Assembly (NCBI RefSeq): GCF_003597395.2
Contig: NC_133771.1
Location: 57,705,774-57,769,773 of the forward strand
DNA from: Chelonoidis abingdonii
Taxonomy: Eukaryota > Chordata > Testudines > Testudinidae
Direction of reading: 5' to 3'
Length of the DNA stretch: 64,000 nt
The notes under the pieces are model-generated. The model ran no database searches, was not told where the DNA came from, and saw only the letters and a list, made by a program, of their open reading frames with translations. This document shows positions 13,031 through 24,150 of the stretch, in pieces. Made by a program: the position numbers and the translations under genes. The stretch's first letter is position 1. The number at the start of each line of letters is the position of its first letter.

Positions 13031-13290
13031 ACGATAAAGTAGTGATGTGGAACCCTATTGAACACAAATGCCAAACATGATCTGTTTAAATATCAAGATA
13101 ACAGGTGTCAATCTTAGGCCTTGTCTGTCCACATTTTTTGTATCCATATAACGTTAGGTAGGATTATCATGTTTTACATATCTAGTTATCGTAGTACAAT
13201 CTCTAAGGTGGACTTAGTTTACCACATTATATTAATGTGGTATAGTTTATTCCCCTTCCATATGGGAATAACAGTATCAATATAAACACA
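13019..13290 (+). repeat. Inverted duplication, left arm
   Basis: This segment is found again in reverse complement at about 18049-18313. Shared blocks include GGATAATGGAACGATAAAGT, ATCTGTTTAAATATCAAGAT and CATGTTTTACATATCTAGTT. The arm covers both a transposon flank (13019-13116) and about the first half of the MITE at 13117-13420. This is therefore a duplication of a locus, not two independent MITE insertions. Confidence 0.75.
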
Positions 13291-13420
13291 TGTACACCAA
13301 TATAACTGCATCCACAATAAGATGATTGTACCACTTTAACTATACTGGTACAACTAATTCCACATTAGAGATTGTACTAAAATATCTATAGAGGTACTAC
13401 TTTTGTGAACAGACAAGGCT
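13117..13420. mobile_element. Short terminal-inverted-repeat element (MITE, Harbinger-like)
   Basis: It begins GGCCTTGTCTGTCCACAT and ends GTGAACAGACAAGGCT, imperfect terminal inverted repeats. It is preceded by TTA and followed by ATA, consistent with the 3-bp TTA/TWA target of PIF/Harbinger transposons. It is 304 bp with no coding capacity, so a transposase would have to act in trans. Confidence 0.6.
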
Positions 13421-14081
13421 ATAGGGTACTTTTTTAATTCCTTCTTTCTTTTCTACTCTGTTGCTCCTTCCCTTTTTTGCTTCTGTCATTTCTCTTCCCA
13501 TTCAATCTATCTCAGTCTGCTGTCTTGCTCTTCCATTGGCCCTTCCTATGCTGAACATTAAATGGAGGTAGCTGCTTCATTCACATGGACACATTGGCTC
13601 CCCCTACTTTTGGCCTTGCCTCTCCACAGTCCAGGGCACAGCACAGTTAGCACACATGCCCATAAGTTTGCTATCAGAAGATTAGCAGCTATAATTTATG
13701 AAGAGCTTAAGGGAGCTCAACATGTAAAGCCTGGACTCTACAGGAAAAATGAGAAGAGAGATATGAGATCACCACCCATAAGTACTTCAGAAAGAATAAG
13801 ATAAAAATGAATAATTATTTAAAGTGGCTAAAACACAGATTGAGTATATGAAATTAAAGTAGGAACATTTAAATTTGATAGTAAGAAAACATTTTCAACT
13901 GTTAAAATATTAAAAGGGCAAAAGTTCTGAGCCAGCAACACTGAAGACTAGACTCGATAAAACCTTTAGGGGGGTTGGTGTAGAAGACACTCCTAAAGTA
14001 GTACAGGGTAATAGACTAGCGGGACCAAATTAAAATGATGTATACAGACTATAAGTTGTACACTGGTAAGCGATGTGAGTG
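13421..14081. other. Intronic sequence, no gene seen
   Basis: Nothing recognisable apart from a pyrimidine-rich tract at 13435-13530. The 80-residue open frame near 13562 has no recognisable domain and no splice context. Confidence 0.5.
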
Positions 14082-14084
14082 TTA

Positions 14085-14378
14085 GGCCACGTCTATACGA
14101 TGCGCCGTATCGGCGCATTACAATCGATTGCTCGGGGATCGATATATCGCGTCTCATCTAGACGTGATATATCGATCCCTGAGTGCGCTTACATCGATTC
14201 CGGAACTCCACCAAAACCAACGGAGTTCCGGAATCGACATGGCGAGCCGCGCACATCGATCCCGCGCGGTGAAGACAGATGAGTAGATCGATTTTAGATA
14301 ATCGATTTCAGCTACGCTATTCTCGTAGCTGAAATTGCGTATCTAAAATCGATTTTCACGCGTCGTGTAGACCTGGCC
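14085..14378. mobile_element. Harbinger-type MITE with multiple internal hairpins
   Basis: This 294 bp element begins GGCCACGTCTATACGA and ends TCGTGTAGACCTGGCC, imperfect terminal inverted repeats flanked by a perfect 3-bp duplication TTA (14082-14084 and 14379-14381). That target is the signature of PIF/Harbinger. Inside are three further palindromes: around 14139-14177 (GATATATC arms), 14194-14237 (TTCCGGAACTCC against GGAGTTCCGGAA), and 14290-14353 (AAAATCGATTT with GTAGCTGAAAT arms). It is CpG-rich and GC-richer than its surroundings, so it is comparatively young. It encodes nothing. Confidence 0.85.
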
Positions 14379-14381
14379 TTA

Positions 14382-16640
14382 GACTGTCTAAATAAGTGTT
14401 GTTTGTATATCTGAAGATCCAGAAGGTGTAAATTATGCCAGTTTATACTCTCTTTACACGCTCTTATGAATCTAGCCTGATGCCTCTTAGCTCTCTTATC
14501 TGTGGCTCACTAATTTATTCAACACCTAAATTCTGTTATTATTTTTATAAAATCTATATTTATACTGAGTTCATATTCCCTTACAACCTACTATACAGTC
14601 TTGATTAAGAACTATGTCAATACCAGGAAGCCAAATCATTACATTTTTTAGCTGGAGTATTCAATAAAGAGACATTTTCTGCTCATCCTCTTTCAGGTGT
14701 CTCTCTTTTTTGCTTCATGTATTCTCTGGGGTAAATCTAGCTTCCACTGAAGTCAATGAGAATTTCTGTTAATGGGTTATAAAATGACAAAAATCTTTTA
14801 TCTCCCCCAGTTGATATTCTGTTTTCCCCTTTGAGTATTTTAAAGGGTTTATTAAACAGTGTGTAGTTGTAAAATGTATTATTCACTCCTGGTGCAGAAT
14901 TCTTGATTTTGGTCCTTGCTCCCTGATATTGTTTTTGAGTATTGTTCCATTATTTCAGTATTAGACAGCTGAGCTGTGTGCTCATACTTGTCACACTTCA
15001 ATGCATAACAATTTATGCTGAAAACAGTAAAGCCAAGAAGCTGCTTAAATAGAACAGCAGCCCCCTCTAGTGTTTATTTGTTAATTTCCCCCCTTTTAAA
15101 TGATTAAATGATATAAGGCTCTACAGTTAAATACAGTATGCCCTTGTTACTTGAGAAGTTTCCAAATAGTATGACTCCGAAGCCAAAAACCATTCACCTT
15201 TCACATGCATTTCATATTCTTTTCTTGCTTGCTTAACAAACATTTCTGTTGAAAGGAAGGCCATCTCTCACTAACTGTGTTCTCCCTCTGCTTCAGTCTT
15301 TGTTGAATTCAAAATGCTCAATTTATGATACTAAAGTGGGCATTATCATAGCAAAACCCTGTGAGGTCATAAGCACAGGATTAAGAGCTTTCTCCTGCAG
15401 TGCCTGGTAACAGAAATATCTGCAGGAATCAGCAACACAAAAGGAGATGCTGGCAAAGTATATTTCTTTGTGTAGAATCATTCTGTTTTAAGTCTTGTTC
15501 CAGCAAGAAACTTCTCTTGAATACTTGAAGTAGTTTTGAGGGAGAGTGTAGAGAGAACTGAGTTGTGTATTTATATATGCTGTCAGCCTAATCCTGCATT
15601 GGCCCAACCCTGCAGTCTTTAGACAAGCTCCTTTTAATTTCAATCAATGTTTGATCTGCCTAAAGGATTGCAGGATCATAGTGTATGTATTTGCACATAT
15701 TGCTTAATTCTAACATATTTTTCAGGCTTCAGAAATAAAAATATCCTATGGATATTCTATGGATCTCAGGGTCATTATGAGGGTTGGGTTTGTTAATGTT
15801 TGTAAACCCTTTTGCAGATGAAACACAAATGTGTTTGTGGTAGAAATGTGCTATGATGACAATATTTGCAGGAGAAACTGACCTATCATATTTGACTCAT
15901 GGCAGTAATTATCACTTTATCTAATCATAACCACAAAATGACAATATATGTTTAAAAATCTGTTAAGAATTGTAAAGTGGAAACACCATCATTTAATAAT
16001 ATGCACTGTCGCATGTCCTGCTCGGGTCATAGTTCCAGACTATACAGCTGCTAGGGACATTGTTGACATTCCAGAGTCACCTTGTGGGTCATTGGAATCG
16101 TGAAAGACACCCTTACAGAACGCATCTGGCAGCTGGTGAAATCCATCTAATGATCAAAAAGCTTTACACTGGTTTAATTTTCTGGCACTGCCCTCTTTTG
16201 TCCCCCTCTTATAGAAAATCCTGGACATTTCTTGATTTTTCTTGATATGTAGGTTGAAACAGAGAATAAAAAGGTTTCACCTGCTTTTGCATTCTGAATT
16301 GCCTTCTATGGTACTAATTCTGCAGTCTTCACTGGGACTACTTGCAAGAGTAAATCCTACTCGATGATACAAAACTAGGCTCTGTGTTTTCTCTTAATAC
16401 CACTCTAACACCTATGGCTTTAATTTGTTCAATATACCTGTCTGTTATTGGAGAATCCAGATTGTTTCAAAGCTAACAACATCACAATCTCAGGAATTAA
16501 TCTTACCCTTGATATGAAGCATGCAAGCTTGTCTATCTCTCTCTATATAGTAGTTCTGCATGTTTACTTCTGTTGCCCCTCACGCTGTAGATTCACCCAT
16601 CTCTTATCAACTATCTTAATCTGTTACTCAGATAGCCCCA
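14382..16640. other. Intronic sequence, no gene seen
   Basis: Nothing beyond the old palindromic repeat fragment at 15586-15678. No Gly-X-Y exon, RNA gene or recognised transposon. Confidence 0.55.
15586..15678. repeat. Ancient palindromic repeat fragment
   Basis: It opens CCTAATCCTGCATTGG and closes AAAGGATTGCAGGATC, so the ends are inverted copies of ATCCTGCA. It has the same design as 1334-1424. Confidence 0.45.
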
Positions 16641-16644
16641 GTAC

Positions 16645-17035
16645 CATAGTAACTGAGCACCTCAGACAGGGAAGTACAGTTATCTCCATTTTTAAGCCAG
16701 GGAATTGAGGCACAGAGGGTATGTCTACGCTGAATAAAATACCCACAGATGGCCCGTGTCAAAGCTATAAAATTGCAATGTAAACATTTAGGCTTGTGCT
16801 AGAGCCTGGACTCTGGCACCCAAGCCTGAGCCCAAGCATTTACAATACAATTTTTTAGCCACACAGCCTGAGCCCCATGAGCCTGAGTCAACTGACATGG
16901 GCCAACTGCAGTCTTTTATTACAGCATATACCTAGAGAGACTGTGACTGTCCAAGGTCACAGCAGAAATCTGAGGCAGAGCAGGGAACTGAACCTTGGGT
17001 CTTCTGAGTCCCAGACTAGCATCTTAAACTCTGGA
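16645..17035 (-). repeat. MIR-like SINE split by a MITE
   Basis: The left part reads, on the plus strand, CTCCATTTTTAAGCCAGGGA then ATTGAGGCACAGAG. The right part reads GACTGTCCAAGGTCACAGCA then GAGGCAGAGCAGGGAACTGA. Joined, these are the usual minus-strand order of a MIR-type SINE. The two parts are separated by about 215 bp of unrelated DNA (16717-16933). Confidence 0.65.
16717..16933. mobile_element. MITE inserted into a MIR-like SINE
   Basis: It starts GGGTATGTCTACGCTGAATA and ends TTATTACAGCATATACCT; the end is an imperfect reverse complement of the start. It interrupts the MIR-like SINE at 16645-17035, so it is the younger of the two. It is non-coding. The exact target duplication is not clear. 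Confidence 0.55.
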
Positions 17036-18048
17036 TGATCTGTCCTCTTAAAACTGCTCTTCTCTGCTTTCTTTCTACCCAAACTCCCAAGATTATGGTT
17101 TTCACAGAGTCTCTATTTCACACATACTTTGGCATTGAAAATCTTCCTTAAAAACCCTCTCTGGAATCACATGATGCTTCACATCAAGGTCTCGTTCTCA
17201 TCATTGAGTTCAAGGTTTGTCTGGGAAATGGTTGTGGTTATATATTAGTGTTATCATAGCACTTAGGAGTCCGAGTCATGGACCAAGGTACCAAACAGAA
17301 CAAAAAGGCATTCTCTGCGACAAAGAGTTTACATTCTCCTACTTGCAAGTATACCTTTAGCAATACTTGTTTCTTGAAAGGTAGTCTTTATGTATGCTCT
17401 GTATTTTTTAAATTATATGGGGCTTCATTGTTTTACATGACATCTTTTAAAAAGCTCTCTTCTTGTCCATATTCCCCGTGAAGCAATGGGTGAGTGTTCA
17501 TGGACTACTTGCATTCTGTCTGTTTAATTCTCTCCCATAATTCAATATGTATGTCAGTGACACCAGCCTAGTTATCTCAAGTAGCCAGCAGTTTGCCTTG
17601 GAAATCTCATTTCCTCTGCCCCAGGAAATATTGTAATTCTACCAATATTTTGAAAGTGAACAAATGTTATCAGTTATTACAATAAACAGAAATTCAAAGC
17701 AATGGTAAGTAAAGACTGTTGGTAGAGTTTCTAGTATTGCAGGACTTTTCTCCGCCTTTAGAAGTGAATTGGAAAACTCCTGTGGTAGTGCTGAAGAATC
17801 TGGCAGTGGTTGGTCCTGTTGGTTGGTTGTTTTTTTGGTTTGGTTGTTTTTAAAAGACATGGTAACACATGATTTGTTTACTTTATCCAGTCATGGTAGA
17901 TGTCATGCCTTTCTGGCTTTTAGCAGCTTCTCTTTGGTGTAGTTACACTGTGTCACCAGGGCAGGCCTTACCATGAGGCGAACTGAGGTGGCCACCTCAG
18001 GTGCCAGACTGGGGTGCACGGGGGCGCCACTAGGACCCAGAGTGTAGA
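17036..18048. other. Intronic sequence, no gene seen
   Basis: No exon or RNA gene. 17955-18045 (AGGGCAGGCCTTACCATGAG onwards) is GC-richer and resembles an interspersed repeat, but I cannot name it. Confidence 0.45.
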
Positions 18049-18313
18049 AAATTGTATGTGTTTATACTGATACTGTTATTCCGCTATGGAAGAGGAATAA
18101 ACTATACCAGTACAACTAAGTCCACATTAGAGATTGTACTACGATAACTAGATATGTAAAACATGATAACCCTACCTAACATGTTATACGGATACAAAAA
18201 ACATGGACAGACAAGGTCTAAGATTGACACCTGTTATCTTGATATTTAAACAGATCACGTTTGGCATTTTTGTTCAAGGTTCTACATCACTGCTTTATCG
18301 TTCCATTATCCAT
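18049..18313 (-). repeat. Inverted duplication, right arm
   Basis: This is the reverse complement of 13019-13290, ending in the block ATCGTTCCATTATCC. It contains a partial MITE and its flank. The right breakpoint coincides with the start of the DIRS sequence. A short internal block (the AT-rich part near 13225-13245) is replaced here by a few bases. Confidence 0.75.
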
Positions 18314-19300
18314 TGATTGTTTCCTATCTCTTGGCCTACAAATAAACAAAAACAAATCCACATTACGTCCTACCGAGCACCTGGAGTTCATAGGAGCAGA
18401 CCTCAATTCCCAGATGGGATTGGCATCTCTCCCACCCGACCAATTCAACACCATAAAACTACTGGTCACAAAACTTCACAACAGTCCCCAGGTCACTACC
18501 CGAGACTGCCTACAACTACTAGGTCACATGGCCTCGTGCACTTTCATGATCCAAAATGCACAACTGTACATGAAGTGCTTCCAAGCTTGGTTGGCCATGG
18601 TTTACAGACCGAATGTGCACACTCTAAACAAGCCTCTTTCCATACCTTTCAGAGGCAGACTCTCTAGTGTGGTGGACAGTTCTCTCCAGCCTCTGCTCTG
18701 GAGTCCCCTTTCTCCAGGACACTCCATCTCTCATAATGACTACTGATGCATCCCTCACAGGGTGGGGCACACACATGTCTCACCACACAGTCCAGGGGCT
18801 ATAGTCTTCAGCCAAAACCTCCCTGCACATAGATGTCCTAGAACTTTGAGCCATACGCAATGCCTGCATCACTTCCTCCCACTAATCAGGAATCAAGATG
18901 TAAGCATAATGACAGACAACATTGCCTGCATGTTCTATGTAAACAGGCACGGAAGAGCTTGTTCTCACTCGCTTTGCACAGAGGCTATAAAGCTCTGGAA
19001 TTGGTGCCTTGTGAACAACATCCGGATATCAGCCACCTATCTTCCCAGAGTTATGAATACCACAGCAGATGAATTAAGCAGATGCTTTCCCTGGGATCAC
19101 AAATGGGACATAAACGAGACAATCATCCACAACATATTCCACATTTGGGGTCACGCAACCATAGACCTTTTTGCAACTGCGAAAAACACGAAATGTCCCG
19201 AATTTTGCTCCAGAGCGGGACATGGTCCCAGGCACCCGAACTTACTCTATGCTTTTCCCCTTATACCAGTTCTCCACAGAGTTCTGACAAAGATATGAAC
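18314..19300 (+). pseudogene. DIRS polyprotein remnant, end of RT and RNase H
   Basis: The first part (18314-18746) reads the DIRS segment with LGLQINKNKSTLRP and HLEFIGADLNSQMG, the region just after the reverse transcriptase active site. TDASLTGWG at about 18738-18764 is the first catalytic Asp region of RNase H. The frame then passes a stop near 18849 and resumes at 18896 with TDNIACMFYVNRHG, where a catalytic Asp precedes N-I-A, followed by the ADELSR motif and DLFATAKNTKCPEF. The reverse transcriptase catalytic motif lies in the missing 5' part. Stops and frame changes make it a pseudogene. Confidence 0.85.
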
Positions 19301-19529
19301 AGATCGTGCTACGGTGATCTTGATTGCCCCATCGTGGCCCAGACAACTGTGGTTTCCGTTCCTCAGCAGCGTGTCAATTCGACCACCAATTTCATTGCCC
19401 CTCACTCCGAACCTCTTATCACAGCAACATGGCCAATTTTCTTCACCCCAATCAGTCCATGTTTCACCTCAAAGCCTGGTTCCTACATGGTTCTCCCAAA
19501 ATGAACTAGCTTGCTCTGACCAAGTTCAA

Positions 19530-20410
19530 AGAGTGCTCCTACACAGCAGAACACAATCTACTCGCACCACCTATCTACAAAAGTGGAAGCGATTCACACA
19601 ATGGTGCTCAGCTCAACAACTTTTTTCCATGTCGGTATCCCTCCTGCTCATAGTTGACTACCTATTGGACCTTAAGAAATCTGGCCTTTCTTTCAGCTCC
19701 GTCAGAGTCCATTTAGCTGCTATTACAACCTTTCATGACAGAATCGACAATACCTCCGTTTTTGCTCTGATCACCAAGCATTTCCTCAAGGTACTCCAAG
19801 CCCTATATCCAGACATTAAACTGCCTACCCCTCCGTGGGACCTTCATTTAGTATTATCTTTCCTAACTCAACAACCATTTGAGCCCCTAGCCACTTGCTC
19901 CCTTTTACACCTTTCTATAAAAACAGCATTTTTAGTGTCAATTACCTCTGCCAGATGAGCAGGAGAAATAGCAGCTCTTAGGCAGATCCACCATATATCC
20001 TATTGTTCAAGGACAAGTTTACCCTTAGATTACACTCCAGATTTCTTCGCATTCCTCATTCCACATTAATGAGCCGATACACTTACCGACCTTCTTTCCG
20101 AAACCACATGCAAACTCTTTCAAAGCCACAATGCATATGTTAGATGTACGCAGGGCCTTGTCCTTCTATTTGAATAGAACCCAACCTGTTAGAAACTCTT
20201 CTAGAATTTTTGTCTTGATCGCGGAGCCTATTTCTACCCAGAGACTTTCAAACTGGATCTCTGAGTGCATCCTATTGTGCTATCGGATAAAACAAGTTAC
20301 ACCTCCAGCTGGCATCAGAACTCACTCCACTAGATCTATGTCTACCTCTGTGGCTTTCTGATGCAAAGTTCCCCTGGCTGACATCTGTAAAGCGGCCATT
20401 TGGTCCGATG
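19530..20410 (+). pseudogene. DIRS tyrosine recombinase remnant
   Basis: 19540-19958 encodes the N-terminal SAM-like DNA-binding part (TRTTYLQKWKRFTQWC, then SFSSVRVHLAAITTFH). The frame reaches ITSAR and then a TGA at 19956-19958 just where the first catalytic Arg region lies, followed in the same frame by AGEIAAL. Further on, HSTR (near 20320) fits the H-x-x-R motif, and KHYAL (near 20430) is the likely catalytic Tyr. All motifs are in the expected order, but a nonsense codon and a later break show that the gene is dead. Confidence 0.8.
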
Positions 20411-20550
20411 AACACACATTTGTTAAACACTATGCCCTTACTAACGTCCCTCTCTCTGATACGTTTGGGCAGAGCTGTATTATCTACTGCATTCCTATCA
20501 GATCTGAAGTCCTTACCTCCTTGAGACACACTGCTTTTAAGTCATCTGAA

Positions 20551-20896
20551 GTGGAGCACCCACAGGGACATCTCTCTTTCGAAGACAAGGTTACTCATCC
20601 GGTGCAGTAAGTGACGTTCTTTGAGATGAGTGTCCCTGTGGGTGCTCCACTACCCACCCTCCTCCCCTCTACTTCGGAGTTGGGGTAGCCTCCGTTGTAG
20701 AGAATGAACTGAGGAGACCGGCCATGCATGCATACAATTAAGGTATACTCAGAGTGGGAGGGCAGGCTCTTCGCATGCGTGGCCGGTACGAGTACTGCTG
20801 CAAAAATCTCCATGCGAAGACGCAGGGACCCACCAACACCTGAACTGGAGCACCCACAGAGACACTGATCTCGAAGAACGTCAGTTACTGCACAGG
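20551..20896. repeat. DIRS inverted repeats
   Basis: GTGGAGCACCCACAGGGACA (20551-20570) is perfectly inverted at 20631-20650. A second, longer pair joins 20603-20650 with 20846-20896: arms of about 48-50 bp with a few mismatches, separated by about 195 bp. Complementary repeats at the 3' end of the coding region are the expected DIRS architecture for making circular DNA. Confidence 0.75.
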
Positions 20897-20924
20897 GTAA
20901 GTAACCTCCTCTTTCTTAATTATA

Positions 20925-23900
20925 GATGATTCAGGACTGTGGAGCCACTTGAGCAGTAGCCTGAGGGACTTCTTTGTACTGCATGGGCCACAGCAAGTGA
21001 ATAACATCATGTTCCCCAAAGACAATGAAAATAGAAGTTTCCATCCAACACATTACTGGCATGAAATCCCCAATTGTGACAAAGTGGAGAGGCCATGGCT
21101 TATGTACTCAAAAACCTAGAATGCTGCATACTGTTTTTGTTGCAAACTCTTCCAGTCTAATGTTCCATCCACATTGGGTTCTACGAGAACAAAGGACTGG
21201 AAAAATCTGGCTAGAAATAAGGACAGTAGAAAACTGGCTGCCATGAGAAGGCAGCAAACCACCAGAGACATTCCATAGATGAAAGCACTTGAGATGAGAC
21301 TAAGGTTAAAGGCCACCCTAGATGATCAGCATCAAGAGAAGATTGCATCAGAGTCTCTTATCTGGCAAAATGTTCTGAAAAGTTCATTGCCATTGTGAAA
21401 ATGCTTGCTACTCCAAACCTAGCACTGCATGGCACTTCAGATCAGCGTGATGTACCAAAATGGAAACTTCTTAAAATTGTAAGCTGATGGCTGAGTTTGA
21501 TGCTGTACTCCAGGAGCATCTAAGAAGAGTCACCACCCAGGAATGTAACACACACTACTACCTTGGAGCATTCAAGAATGAATCAAATCATCACATATGG
21601 CAACAAAAGTCAAACAGAAGATTGTGGACAAGACAGTGAACTCAGAAGATATCTCCTGTTACTTTGGACTGCACATCTGACATGAGCCATATGGAACACA
21701 TGACTTTATGGCGACTTTTGTGACAACAACAGAACCTAATGAAAACATCCCTGCAATGGTGACTGCAGAGAGCATTTTCAGAATTTATTGACATAGATGA
21801 CATACAGGAGCTGGTATGACAAATATGCTTCTTAAAAAGCTTGAAGATACGGGAATTATGATAGCTGACATGAGAGCTCAGGGCAACGATAATGGTGCCA
21901 ACATGAGAGGAAAGACCAGAGGCAGCAGACATGAATCCGAGAGTTAAACCTCAAGCTTCTATGTCCCATGCACTTCTCATTCACTGAACTTGGTGGTCAG
22001 TGATGCACCATCAGCTTCTAGCTTGTGAGGCTGCTGATTTTTTAATGTAATTCAAAGTATCTATGTATTTTTCTCTGCATAAACTCATCGATGGCAATTT
22101 TGAGCAACTTCTGGGAACATCCTCTCTGACACTGAAACCACTGAGTGCCACATGGTGGAAAATGGAGTGGAGGCGATAAAGCCTATCAAATACCAAATTG
22201 GGAAGACAGATGATGCCATAGTTGCCATTATGGAGGATAACTTATGACAAACTGTTCATGGGAGAACAGTGGCAGAAGGAAATGGAATCACCAGAACAAT
22301 ACATAACTTCAAATTTCTGTGCGGCTTAGTGTGTGGCATGACATACTGTCATGGTATAATTCCCACCCGATACCGTCGTCCAAGAGATGGGGCACCACAT
22401 TAATTCCCCTAAGCTTGATTACCAGCTTAGGACCTGTAGCGTCTGCCACCAACCAGGATTCCAGTGCCTGGTAACAACTCTGGTCCCCCAAAACCTGGCC
22501 AGGGAACCCCAGACCAGATCCTCTGGATCTTAAACACAAGGAAAGTAAACCTTTTCCCCACTGTTGCCTCTCCCAGCTTCCCCTCCCTGGTTCCCTGAAG
22601 ATCCATGTGATTCAAACTCCTTGAATTCTAAACAGGAGGAAAATGCACCTTCCCCCCTCTTCTCTCTCCCCCCCAGACTCTCCCTGAAAGAGACAGTAAT
22701 CCTAAACAGAGAGAATTTCCCTTTCTCTCCCCTTCCTCCTTTCTCCCCACCAATTTCCTGGTGAATCCAGACCCGTCCCTGAGGTCTCATCCAGAATAAA
22801 AAACAATCAGGTTCTTAAACAAGAAACTTTTAATTAAAGAGAGAAAACAGTAAAAATTATCTTTGTAAATTTAAGATGAATTAGGGTACAGGGTTTTTCA
22901 GCTATAGACACTGAAATACCTTCCCAGCCTAAGTATACAAGTACAAATTAAAATCCTTTTAGCAAAATACAAATTTGAACTTCTTTCAGCCAAATACACA
23001 TTGAACTCCTTCCAGCCAAATGCACAATGGAAATAAAGAAAACAAACATAAGCCTAACTCTCCTTATCTACCTAGTACTCACTATTTTGAACTGAAAGAC
23101 GCTGTATTGAGAGATTGAGAGAAACCTGTTGCACGTCTGGTTACTCTAAGAACTGAGAGAACAATCACCAAATTCTAATAGCACACACAGAAACTTCCCC
23201 CCTCAAGATTTGAAAGTATCCTGTCCCCTGATTGGTCCTCTGTCGAGGTGACAGCCAGGCTTACTGAACGTTCGAACCCTTTACAGTCAAAAGAGATATA
23301 AAGTACTCGTGCTATTAACTCTTACTTATTCTGTTTATGACACATACTGTTTGAAATAAATGTGTAAAAGAGATTCCAAGGTGTTGGCTTGAATATATCT
23401 GGAGCAATGGAACAACTGGACAAAGCAAAGTCATACCTACAGTCTATCTGGTCAGATGAGGGATATCAACACTCTGAGAGTGCACAGAAGTTGCAGAGAA
23501 CTCACAGTAAAGCTATTTTCCACCCATTCAAAGAATACAAGTGTCACCAAAGAGAAAGACATTGATGATACGAGGCACAGGATATCCCATAAGAGACCCC
23601 AAGCAACAATTCAAAGTTTAATTCTTTACCAGGTGCTAGATTATGCAATACAGTCAGTGAAGAATGCTTCAATACAGCTCAAAGAACACAGCAGATAATA
23701 TTGGGATGTTGTAAGATATTCCAGAACCTTCCACTATACCTGAAGAAGCCCTTCACCAGCAATGCAGAGTACTAGAGTATTGATGCGAGTGATTAAGGTG
23801 ATGAGCTGAAAACCCTTTCAAGATACATTTCAGCAGGATCAACTCCAAAGGCTGTTCTGGAATAATATATTCACAAATAAGATGACCACCTTTTTGCAAA

Positions 23901-24150
23901 TGCTTTGTTTGCTCTGCACATAGCTTCTAACACTTCCTGTAACAGTTGCAAGGGGAGAACGAGCATGGACGAACGGCAGGTTCTCCGAAGCTGAAGTTTA
24001 GAAAACAACTTCACACTTCACAATGAACAGGAGAGGCTATCGGCCTTGAGAACCATCTCAAAGAGATGAGATGGGCCCAGGCTGTGCACCTTCAGGAAGC
24101 AGTTCAAATCTTTGCAACCAAGAGCACGGAAAGCACCACTTATGATTATT
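20925..24150 (+). mobile_element. hAT transposon (ZMYM1-like), interrupted by an LTR
   Basis: Decayed coding sequence for a hAT transposase of the kind often annotated as zinc finger MYM-type protein 1-like. Part A (20925-22346) has a TTF-type zinc-finger region (NNIMFPKDNENRSFHPTHYW, then WHEIPNCDKVERPW). It continues through the segment with ATPNLALHGTSDQ and then an RNase H-like core. Part B (23343-24150) carries the C-terminal dimerisation region near 23930-24110. A solo LTR lies between them. Single-base insertions and deletions are frequent from about 21240 onward, partly true decay and partly, I think, raw long-read errors. The 3' part downstream resembles its untranslated tail. Confidence 0.82.
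22347..23342. mobile_element. Solo LTR inserted in the hAT transposon
   Basis: This 996 bp element begins TGTCATGG and ends TTTATGACA, so it is bounded by the inverted hexamer TGTCAT/ATGACA with the usual TG...CA ends. It is flanked by a perfect 5-bp target duplication CATAC (22342-22346 and 23343-23347), and the hAT reading continues across the site. It contains pyrimidine-rich and A-rich tracts but no coding genes. A 5-bp duplication fits a Gypsy or ERV-type LTR. It is the same family as the LTR at 9831-10059. The copy at 29741 is its truncated counterpart in the duplicated block. Confidence 0.88.

Larger units (their letters stand above)
18314..20915 (+). mobile_element. DIRS-type retrotransposon, 5' truncated
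   Basis: The order is: end of reverse transcriptase, RNase H, tyrosine recombinase, then a set of inverted repeats. That order and the tyrosine recombinase in place of an integrase define DIRS elements, which integrate as circular DNA without target duplication. The 5' part with the reverse transcriptase core is missing. The coding region contains in-frame stops and frame changes, so the copy is inactive. The 3' end abuts the hAT transposon at about 20925. Confidence 0.88.
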
